Positions 52,114 to 59,379 of a DNA stretch of 64,000 nt are shown here, one piece after another. A program made the translations under genes and the position numbers. Location of the stretch: NCBI RefSeq assembly GCF_041916735.1, contig NZ_JAYRYY010000014.1; one strand, given 5' to 3'. Source of the stretch: Zoogloea sp016790385. Its GTDB lineage: Bacteria; Pseudomonadota; Gammaproteobacteria; Burkholderiales; Rhodocyclaceae. The notes beneath the pieces were generated by a model, which searched no databases, had not been told where the DNA came from, and saw only the letters and a list, made by a program, of their open reading frames with translations. The number at the start of each line of letters is the position of its first letter. Position 1 is the first letter of the stretch.

Positions 52114-53003
52114 GAACCCATCCTCAATATCCTCACCGCCCCACCCACCACCACCACGCCAATCAGGCTGCCGATCACCCAGTCCGGCCACGGGTGGCCC
52201 AGCCAGGCCACCAGCAGGCCGGCGACGATGACGCCGACGTTGGCCAGGGCGTCGTTGGCGGTGAAGATGTAGCTGGCCTTCATGTGGGCGCCGCCATGGC
52301 GGTGGCGGGCGATGAGGGCCATGCAGCTGAGGTTGGCCGCCAGGGCCAGGGCGGAGATGCCCATCATGGCGGTGGCGAGGGTGGCGGAGCCGTACAGCAC
52401 GTGGTGGATCACCCGGCCGAACAGGCCGATGCCCAGGGCGAGCTGGAGCCAGCCGGCCAGATGGGCGGCGCGCAGTTGCAGGGCGGCGCCGCGCCCCACG
52501 GCATAGAGGGCCACCCCATACACGGCGGCGTCGGCAAACATGTCGAGGCCGTCGGCGAGCAGGCCGGTGGACTCGGCCCACCAGCCGGCCAGGCCTTCAA
52601 TCACGAACATCACCGCGTTGATGGCCAGCAGCCAGATCAAGGCCCGGCGCTCGGCGGCCGCATCGGTGGCCGGGGCCACGGGCAGGCCATCGGCAGGCCC
52701 GCTGTCCAGGCGCTCCGCCCCCATGCCCAGGCGGGCGATGCGGGCTTCGATGTCGTCCGCCGGCAAGCTGTGCCAGACGGTCACGCTGCGGGCCATCAGA
52801 TCAAAGGCCAGGGCCTGGGCGTGGCCGTCCAGGGCCATACGCACCAGGGATTCCTCCGCCGGGCAGTCCATGTCATCCACCCGAAAGGTGGAACGGAAGC
52901 GGGCCGCCCCCGCCCCCGCGCCCAAGGCAGCCACGGCCGCCGGCTGGCTGGCCGCCGCGCAGCCGCAGGCGCCCTTGCAGGCGCCGCTTGTCGATTCACT
53001 CAT
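52110..53003 (-). CDS. cation diffusion facilitator-family transporter with N-terminal HMA-like domain
   Basis: This protein of 297 residues starts with a Cys-rich stretch (GACKGACGCAAAS), then an HMA-like domain with VDDMDCPAEESLVRMAL, followed by a CDF core of six helices (WLLAINAVMFVIEGLAGWW, LLADGLDMFADAAVYG, HMKASYIFTANDALANVG). The first metal site reads DGLDMFAD, a DxxxD type; in the second site the histidine seen in zinc transporters is replaced (FTAND). It probably exports a divalent metal, specificity unknown. ATG at 53003 has GGAGAA 8 bases upstream. Confidence 0.8.
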   Translation of the reverse strand: MSESTSGACKGACGCAAASQPAAVAALGAGAGAARFRSTFRVDDMDCPAEESLVRMALDGHAQALAFDLMARSVTVWHSLPADDIEARIARLGMGAERLDSGPADGLPVAPATDAAAERRALIWLLAINAVMFVIEGLAGWWAESTGLLADGLDMFADAAVYGVALYAVGRGAALQLRAAHLAGWLQLALGIGLFGRVIHHVLYGSATLATAMMGISALALAANLSCMALIARHRHGGAHMKASYIFTANDALANVGVIVAGLLVAWLGHPWPDWVIGSLIGVVVVGGAVRILRMGS

Positions 53004-53102
53004 CCCGGGTTCTCCATCGCACACCATCGCGCCCCCGCCCATGCGCAGGGGCTGTCGCCCGGATGGTAGCCTTTCATCCTCGCCTCACCCAGCCCGCCCG
53101 CC

Positions 53103-53999
53103 ATGAACGCCCCGCTGATCCGCTACGTCGAACCCGTCTTCCGCCCGCCCTCCGAAGCCGAATCCCTGATCCTGCCCGTCACCGACGGCTGCTCCTGGAA
53201 TGCCTGCACCTTCTGCGAGATGTACACCGCCCCCCAGAAAGCCTTCCGCGCCCGCAGCGAGGAAGAGGTGCTGACCAGCATCCGCCAGGTGGGCGAGCGC
53301 TACGGCAACCGGGTGCGCCGCGTCTTTCTGGCCGACGGCGACGCCCTGGTGCTGCCCACCCGCCGCCTGCTGGCCATCCTGGAGGCCATCAAAACCCACC
53401 TGCCCGCCGCGCACCGGGTATCCAGCTACTGCCTCGCCCGCAATCTCAAGAAGAAGACGGTGGCCGAGCTGACCAGCCTGCGCGAGGCCGGCCTACGCAT
53501 GGCCTACCTGGGCGCCGAATCCGGCGACGACCTGGTGCTGGAAAAAGTGAAGAAGGGCGAGACCCACGACAGCACCCGCGCCGCCCTCGACAAGCTGGGC
53601 GAAGCCGGCATCACCCGCTCGGTGATGATCCTCAACGGGCTGGGCGGGCAGATCTACAGCGACCAGCACGCCGACCACTCCGCCCGCCTCGCCAACGCCA
53701 CCCAGCCGGAGTTCCTGTCCACCCTGGTGGTGAGCTTCCCCCAGGGCGAAGCGCGCTTTCGCGCCGACTTTCCCGAATGGGAGCCCCTGGGCCAGACCGG
53801 CCTGTTCCGCGAGATGGAGCGCTTCCTGTCGCAACTGGAGCTGCGCCGCACCGTGTTCCGGTCGGATCACGCCAGCAACTTCCTGATACTCAAGGGCACC
53901 CTGGGGGCGGACAAGGACAGGCTGCTGGCGCAGGTGAGACAGGCTATTGACGATCCCGGCGGGGCGCACCTGCGGCCGGAGTGGGCGCGGGGGTTGTAG
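53103..53999 (+). CDS. radical SAM protein
   Basis: This protein of 298 residues has the iron-sulfur motif CSWNACTFC near residues 30-38, the usual CxxxxCxxC spacing of this small COG1032-like family, and the region AYLGAESGDDLVLEKVKKGE with a conserved Glu. Other features are SVMILNGLGGQIYSDQHADH and LVVSFPQGEARF. The family reaction is not established. It is a single-gene unit, and a 10-bp inverted repeat lies downstream. Confidence 0.85.
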   Translation: MNAPLIRYVEPVFRPPSEAESLILPVTDGCSWNACTFCEMYTAPQKAFRARSEEEVLTSIRQVGERYGNRVRRVFLADGDALVLPTRRLLAILEAIKTHLPAAHRVSSYCLARNLKKKTVAELTSLREAGLRMAYLGAESGDDLVLEKVKKGETHDSTRAALDKLGEAGITRSVMILNGLGGQIYSDQHADHSARLANATQPEFLSTLVVSFPQGEARFRADFPEWEPLGQTGLFREMERFLSQLELRRTVFRSDHASNFLILKGTLGADKDRLLAQVRQAIDDPGGAHLRPEWARGL

Positions 54000-54034
54000 G
54001 CAAAAAAGGCCGAGGGCAAAGCACCCCTGTGGCA

Positions 54035-54109
54035 GCGACTTCAGTCGCCCGCGGACTTGGATCAGGGGCATACCGACGGGTCATCGCACAGATGGGCGCC
54101 TGAAGTCGC
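54035..54109. repeat. inverted repeat in the radical SAM / FGE intergenic region
   Basis: GCGACTTCAG (54035-54044) and CTGAAGTCGC (54100-54109) are perfect inverted repeats separated by 55 bases. This resembles the REP-like GCGACTTCAGTCGC family seen between genes in proteobacteria. The 232-base gap 54000-54231 contains no gene. Confidence 0.6.
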
Positions 54110-54231
54110 CGCTACCTCGGCACCCGAGAGGCCGCATGGGCCGCCAGACGACGCGCCAAACCAAGAACGTCAGAATGAACTCAATCCCGCCGAAAGCTGG
54201 ACGGAAACAGCGGATCGTGACCCACCCCGGT

Positions 54232-55131
54232 CTACGTTTGCCGCGTGTCCGCCGCCTCCAGCGGGCGGCTGCCCTCCGGACCGACTGTTGACCTCAGGGA
54301 GAAGCGGAAGCCCAGGAAGTGGGTGCGCACGCCCCAGAGCCCGTCGTGGCAGGCAGCACGCAGCCTGAACGGATGGAAGCTCCACGACCCGCCGCGGGCA
54401 GAGCGCGGGGCTATCCCCTCCGCACCACGCGGGTCCACCTGCGATGCGCCGTCGTAATCCCTCGGTCCGTCCGCACACCACTCCCATACGTTGCCGTGCA
54501 TCTGGTACAAGCCCCAGGCATTCGGATCGAAGGATTTCACCGCCACCGTCGTTTGCCGCCATTCGCCTATCGGACTTCCGGCGTAGCTGTCCTTCGCACG
54601 ATAGTTCGCCTGCGAGGGATCAATTCCATCACCCCAGCTAAACGCCGTCTCGCTCCCCGCACGGCATGCGTACTCCCACTCCGCCTCCGTCGGAAGATCC
54701 GCCTTCACCCCCGGCACACGCTTCTCCACTTCCCGCAGAAAGCCCTGCACATCGTCCCAGCTCACCTGCTCCACCGGGTTCTGCGGGTCGTCCTTGAATC
54801 GACTCGGGTTGCTACCCATCACCGATTCCCACACCCCCTGGCTGCACGCCGTCTCCGCCAGCCAGAAGCCTTCCGTCAAACGCACTACGTGCTGCGGGCC
54901 TTCGTTGTCATTGCGCCCAACCTCCCCCTCCGGCGCGCCCATCACAAACTCACCCGGCTCTATCCAACGGAAACGCTGCACCGGCCCGCCTATTGCCACG
55001 TCCATCCACAACCCGAAACGATCATCCCCCCAGGCGCAGGCGCACACCGGCGGAAACACCGGCGGCCAGCGCTGGGCTTCGGTGGGCCAGGTGAGGTCGG
55101 GCATGAGCGTCCGTGCTGGTTCGATGATCAC
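54232..55131 (-). CDS. FGE/C-type-lectin-fold (SUMF1-like) protein, fourth gene of the TIR-MoxR operon
   Basis: This 299-residue protein is almost wholly an FGE-sulfatase-like domain: FRWIEPGEFVMGAPEGEVGR, LAETACSQGVWESVMGSNPS, VEQVSWDDVQGFLREVEKRV, LPTEAEWEYACRAG, GLYQMHGNVWEWCADG, RGGSW and the closing GFRFSLRS. Real formylglycine-generating enzymes need two cysteines just after RGGSx; here that stretch lacks them (SFHPFRLRAACHDG), so catalysis is unlikely and the domain probably binds a ligand. GTG at 55131 (GGAGA 6 bases upstream, GTGA overlap with the previous gene) was preferred to ATG at 55104. The core is nearly identical to that of the upstream gene. Confidence 0.83.
   Translation of the reverse strand: MIIEPARTLMPDLTWPTEAQRWPPVFPPVCACAWGDDRFGLWMDVAIGGPVQRFRWIEPGEFVMGAPEGEVGRNDNEGPQHVVRLTEGFWLAETACSQGVWESVMGSNPSRFKDDPQNPVEQVSWDDVQGFLREVEKRVPGVKADLPTEAEWEYACRAGSETAFSWGDGIDPSQANYRAKDSYAGSPIGEWRQTTVAVKSFDPNAWGLYQMHGNVWEWCADGPRDYDGASQVDPRGAEGIAPRSARGGSWSFHPFRLRAACHDGLWGVRTHFLGFRFSLRSTVGPEGSRPLEAADTRQT
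54603..54978 (-). repeat. duplicated FGE core, copy A
   Basis: It matches 55808-56183 at a constant offset of 1205 bases with no gap. Both encode the block from the EFVMG motif to the DGIDPS motif. Identity falls off on both sides. Confidence 0.85.
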
Positions 55132-58100
55132 TTCTTGTCTCCACGTTTCGACTTGGTTCTTGTTCGCTTCACCGCCGGAATGGTCTCGCGGAGCTCCGGC
55201 CATGGCACCGGGCCTTTGCCGTCATTGCTCCCTTCAATTACCTTCATCACGTAGTCAAGCATGCTGTGCCTGTCTTCGCTTGACGCGCCTTCCGCCAAAT
55301 AGTTAACCACTGATATATGAGGCTCTTTCGACCTAACTTCGGGTACTCTGATCTGCCCATCTGCATCAATTGGCCTCGACGAATCCGGGGCCACCGTCGC
55401 CTCCGGCGGGCGCTCCACGCCCCTTGACTGGCTTATGGACCTCAGGGAGAAGCGGAAGCCAGTGAATTCGTGGCACTCACCTCGGCGCCAGCCACGGCGG
55501 TGGGCAGCACGCAGTACGCGCGGGGGGTTCAACCACGAACCACCACGCACGGCGAAGGGGACGCTGTGCCACAACCCGTTGCGCGGGGTGCTGTTCCACG
55601 GCACGTCGTTTGGCGTATCGTCCTCCGGGCCATGCGGATCGACCTGCGACGCGCCGTCGTAAGCCCGCATTCCGTCCGAACACCACTCCCCTACGTTCCC
55701 GTGCATCTGGTACAGACCCCAGCCATTCGGATCGAAGAATTTCACCGGTATCGTCTTCCTCCGATACTCCCCCGTCAGGCCATCGGCGTAGCTATATGTA
55801 CCGTCATAGTTCGCCCGTGACGGATCAATCCCATCCCCCCAGCTGAACGCCGTCTCGCCCCCCCCACGGCACGCGTACTCCCACTCCGCCTCCGTCGGAA
55901 GATCCGCCTTCACCCCCGGCACCCGCTTCTCAACCTCCCGCAGAAAACCCTGCACATCGTCCCAGCTCACCTGCTCCACCGGGCTCTGAGGGTCGTCCTT
56001 GAACCTGCTCGGGTTGCTACCCATCACCGATTCCCACACCCCCTGGCTGCACGCCGTCTCCGCCAGCCAGAAGCCTTCCGTCAAACGCACTACGTGCTGC
56101 GGGCCTTCGTTGTCATTGCGCCCAACCTCCCCCTCCGGCGAGCCCATCACAAACTCACCCGGCTCCATCCAACGGAAACGCTGGGTGGCGGAACCGAAGG
56201 GGACGTCGAGGTAGAGGCCGAACTGGAGGTCGGCACCCATGTTGGCCCCAGGGATCTCCGTCACGGGCGTCGAGAGAGCCTGGAAAGCCCTGCCGCTTGG
56301 GGGCCACCGCCCCTCCCAAAGCCCGTCATCGCTCCATTCGTACCAGAACAAGCGCCCGCCCTCTACGACTGGAGGGGGAGGTACCGCGTAAAGCCCTCTA
56401 GAGTCAATACCGTATTCGGACGCCCACGACGGTCGGGACAGCATGCCAATCTGGTAATGATTTATCCCGGAGATCAAGTGGAAACTGTCGCCCTCGGAAG
56501 CCTCACCCAGCGGAAGCTCCAGCGCATCCTCTACCGGCAAGAACCAATGTCGCAAGGAGCCGTCACTACGCGACCATTCAAACCCACCAGATGAAATCGT
56601 GACATCAAACGACCACGCCCCCTGAAACACTTCCCCGGTAGCGCCCCGGGGAACAAGAACCAGTGTGGGTCCAGATTTCACGAGCTGGAAATAGCCTTCA
56701 CCTTCAAGATATTGCGACCGCCCCACATCCCTCGAATCCAACCCCGGGGGAATTGCCGTATGGCCTGAAAGAGCCCATAGCTTGCTCAAGGAAGGCGAGT
56801 GCCTCTTCATGAGCTTGTAATCGCATCCCTGACGTGCCATCAGATCACGCGTGTAGGCGACGATATCTTCAATCACATCACTGCCAGCGAGAGTAAGGCG
56901 TGCGACCCAGCGTTCGGCCTTACACATGAGAGAAAGCATTTCTCCGGCAGGGGCGTCGCGTCCTGCATGAGCCTTCCATATCAGCAACTCAACGCTTTCC
57001 GTCGACCGCCCCCGATACGCATGCCACGCCAGCATCCGTCTCAGAATCTCGTCCTGTTCGGCACACCCGCCTTCCGTCCTGCCCAATTCACCGAAGGCCT
57101 CGCGGTAGCGGGTCTGGGCAGTGCCGGCGATCTCGCAGAAGCGGTTGCCGGCCCGGACGTCCTCCGGGTGGGACCACACCATGGCCTCCAAACCTGGCTC
57201 GGCCGCCGTGTCCGCTGACATGAGGCGCAGACTGCGCAGCAAAGCAGGCTCGACACGGACGCAGCAAGCGATGAAGGTCAGCAGCCTGCGCAGGGCAGCG
57301 CTTGGCCGAGCTGGCTTCGCGGCACAGCGGCCGGGTTTCAGGGCGCGCAGATCGCCAGCGCCCAGGCAGTGCACCTGGGCATGGCGTGCTGCATCGCGGC
57401 TGATAAGCTGGGGTGAGGCTGGCACCCAGGCCACCGGGCGGGCTCCGACGGCCGTGATGCGCTGGCAGAAAGCCGTCCACTGGTCTTCGGCCCGTCCGTC
57501 GCGGGCCAGCAGGCCCAAATCGCCGAGGATCAGCACTGGCGTGCCAACCGGTGGGGTGGGGATGCGCCCGCTCACCGCCTCCATCTCGCGCCGGCCGTGC
57601 TGGACGGACAGCACGGCATCGGGTGCATCCGAAACACCCCAGAGGTGCACGTTGGCCACACCTTGCAGACGGCGGACTTCTTTGATGATGCCGACGAAAT
57701 CCTGCTCGTAGGGAATCAGGCGATGGGCGACGTCAAACACAATCCACACTTCGCCGCCCGCACTGCATCGTGCGGCACGGGGCAGGCGACGGACACTCTC
57801 GGCCCGGGAGATGCGGCGCACCAGTGCAGGCACATCAACCCGCCCCTCGCGGGTGTGGCTAAGGGAACGGCGCAAAGCGGGCCACAGGCGCGTGCGGGGG
57901 ACCAAAGGCGTGATGGGGGGCGGATCGCCAGGGTCTCGGGGCTGGCAGTCGGCAAGAGTCAGGGGTTGGGGGGAAGTTGAAGGCGAGAGTTTCTCGTCCC
58001 TCGCCGGCACTTCGCGGGTTTGCAGCACGGCGAAAAAGCGCGCCTGCAAAGGAGGGCGGCGTTTGGGTACGGGCACGGGATCAGGGGTCCGGACAGCGTC

Positions 58101-58319
58101 ATCCGCACCCGAGCCCGCGTCGTCATTTTTGCGACCCAGTCCGTCATCCTTTGTCGACGGCACACCCTTTCCGACCACCTCAGGCCGAGGGTAAAGCTCA
58201 AGCAGGTGGGCGAGCCGAGCCTCTAGTCCGTCATCGGAGACCGCATCGGGATCATGCCCCCGGGACGCCACCAGCGCCCGCAGAAGATCAGCGCGGCCAC
58301 GAATCCGCAGGTGGCCCAT
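55128..58319 (-). CDS. vWA-like / FGE-fold fusion protein, third gene of the TIR-MoxR operon
   Basis: This protein of 1063 residues combines a short helical N-terminus (1-45), a Pro/Asp-rich linker (50-140), and a segment about 145-320 resembling the N-terminal vWA-like domain of SAV_2336-type FGE proteins (LWPALRRSLSHTREGRVD, VWIVFDVAHRL, LLGDLGLLARDG-like VLILGDLGLLARDG, WVPASPQ). The metal-binding DxSxS motif reads DVAHR at Asp196, so the MIDAS is lost. A helical region (330-560) and a beta-rich region (560-700) follow, then an FGE domain (705-985) with RGGSW near 925 and GFRFSL near 955, lacking the catalytic cysteines, and a charged tail. ATG directly follows the MoxR stop. A role as regulator/sensor partner of the ATPase is inferred. 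Confidence 0.82.
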   Translation of the reverse strand: MGHLRIRGRADLLRALVASRGHDPDAVSDDGLEARLAHLLELYPRPEVVGKGVPSTKDDGLGRKNDDAGSGADDAVRTPDPVPVPKRRPPLQARFFAVLQTREVPARDEKLSPSTSPQPLTLADCQPRDPGDPPPITPLVPRTRLWPALRRSLSHTREGRVDVPALVRRISRAESVRRLPRAARCSAGGEVWIVFDVAHRLIPYEQDFVGIIKEVRRLQGVANVHLWGVSDAPDAVLSVQHGRREMEAVSGRIPTPPVGTPVLILGDLGLLARDGRAEDQWTAFCQRITAVGARPVAWVPASPQLISRDAARHAQVHCLGAGDLRALKPGRCAAKPARPSAALRRLLTFIACCVRVEPALLRSLRLMSADTAAEPGLEAMVWSHPEDVRAGNRFCEIAGTAQTRYREAFGELGRTEGGCAEQDEILRRMLAWHAYRGRSTESVELLIWKAHAGRDAPAGEMLSLMCKAERWVARLTLAGSDVIEDIVAYTRDLMARQGCDYKLMKRHSPSLSKLWALSGHTAIPPGLDSRDVGRSQYLEGEGYFQLVKSGPTLVLVPRGATGEVFQGAWSFDVTISSGGFEWSRSDGSLRHWFLPVEDALELPLGEASEGDSFHLISGINHYQIGMLSRPSWASEYGIDSRGLYAVPPPPVVEGGRLFWYEWSDDGLWEGRWPPSGRAFQALSTPVTEIPGANMGADLQFGLYLDVPFGSATQRFRWMEPGEFVMGSPEGEVGRNDNEGPQHVVRLTEGFWLAETACSQGVWESVMGSNPSRFKDDPQSPVEQVSWDDVQGFLREVEKRVPGVKADLPTEAEWEYACRGGGETAFSWGDGIDPSRANYDGTYSYADGLTGEYRRKTIPVKFFDPNGWGLYQMHGNVGEWCSDGMRAYDGASQVDPHGPEDDTPNDVPWNSTPRNGLWHSVPFAVRGGSWLNPPRVLRAAHRRGWRRGECHEFTGFRFSLRSISQSRGVERPPEATVAPDSSRPIDADGQIRVPEVRSKEPHISVVNYLAEGASSEDRHSMLDYVMKVIEGSNDGKGPVPWPELRETIPAVKRTRTKSKRGDKK
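55808..56183 (-). repeat. duplicated FGE core, copy B
   Basis: It is the partner of 54603-54978, inside the fusion protein gene. Confidence 0.85.
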
Positions 58320-59369
58320 TCAGCTCGGCTCCTTGTCGGCTGCGTTGCGGCGTTCGCCCGCCTGGGTGTTCTGATGGGCCGGGCTGTTGGGGTTGTCGAC
58401 CGAGTGCTTGAGATAGCCGTATGCCGACAGGCGGGCCAGCCACTTGATCTGCGCCTCAGTACGCACGGCCGCATCCGCTTCGGCCTTGAATAGTGTGTGC
58501 AGCGCATAGAGCAAATCGAGATACTCGGCGAGCCCCGGCTTGGAAAGATTGAGGCTGGCGACGGCATCCCGATCCTTCACCAGTTGCTCGGCGGCCTTCC
58601 ACAGCACATCGTCGTGCAGCAGAGCCTGATCCCGCCCCTTTACCCCCTCCAGCACACCGAAGTGGGCCTTGCCCCGCGACACCAGCCAAGCGGCATAGCC
58701 AGCATCCGGCGCCAGGGACAAGACGATGCAGCGGCGGAGGAAGGCCGCGGGCAAGTCCCGCTCTTCATTGGTGGTTATGACGACCAAGGGGAGCTGGACG
58801 TTCTCGCCACCAATGGGCTCCGCCACCGGCTCCACATGAAAGCTGCGCTGAGCCAGCACTTCCAGCAGGCTGTTGGGCAAGTCGCTGTCGGCCTTGTCGA
58901 TCTCGTCGATGAGCACGACATGGCCTTTGGGCTCCGCGATTCCCTCAACGTTGGGGAGGAAACGTAGTGCGGAAGACCAGCCGTAGGCCTTCCACAGCAC
59001 GCCCGGGCACCAGTAGCGCCGCTCGTCCAGGGCTTCGGCGCCCTTTCCCCCGGCCTGGGCCTGGGCGTCGGCCAGGCGCTTGACCGCATCGAAACGGAAA
59101 CGCAGTTCGTGGGGCTCGAAACGGGGGTGGATGGTCTCGGCATGCAGCTTCCAATCGAGCACCTGGGCAGCCGCGCGGGCCAATTGCGTCTTGCCGGTAC
59201 CGGGCTCGCCCCGCACCAGCAGCGGCCGGCCGGCCGCGTAAGCAAGGGTCAGCGCGTCGATTTCGGGCTCGGACCACTGGTGCCAGGACTGGGAATACTC
59301 GGCGCTTTTATCCAGCGCGGTGATGGTACCGGGTGTCAGCGCGGCAAACGGGGATTGGGCTTGGGTCAT
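58320..59369 (-). CDS. MoxR-type AAA+ ATPase, second gene of the TIR-MoxR operon
   Basis: This 349-residue ATPase has Walker A GEPGTGKT at 54-61, a helical insert between Walker A and B (about 75-140, HPRFEPHELRFRFDAVKRLA), Walker B VVLIDEIDKAD with DEID at 155-158, sensor-1 VITTNEERDLPAAF and an arginine-finger region FLRRC. MoxR ATPases act as chaperones with vWA partners. It starts 10 bases after the TIR gene stop and its stop abuts the ATG of the vWA-like/FGE gene, so the three are one transcript. The ATPase is predicted to be active. Confidence 0.9.
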   Translation of the reverse strand: MTQAQSPFAALTPGTITALDKSAEYSQSWHQWSEPEIDALTLAYAAGRPLLVRGEPGTGKTQLARAAAQVLDWKLHAETIHPRFEPHELRFRFDAVKRLADAQAQAGGKGAEALDERRYWCPGVLWKAYGWSSALRFLPNVEGIAEPKGHVVLIDEIDKADSDLPNSLLEVLAQRSFHVEPVAEPIGGENVQLPLVVITTNEERDLPAAFLRRCIVLSLAPDAGYAAWLVSRGKAHFGVLEGVKGRDQALLHDDVLWKAAEQLVKDRDAVASLNLSKPGLAEYLDLLYALHTLFKAEADAAVRTEAQIKWLARLSAYGYLKHSVDNPNSPAHQNTQAGERRNAADKEPS

Positions 59370-59379
59370 GGGGCTGTCC

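Noticed and set aside
54232..58319. Calling the SUMF1-like proteins active sulfatase-maturing enzymes
   Set aside because: The cysteine pair after RGGSx is missing in both, and no sulfatase gene is in the window.
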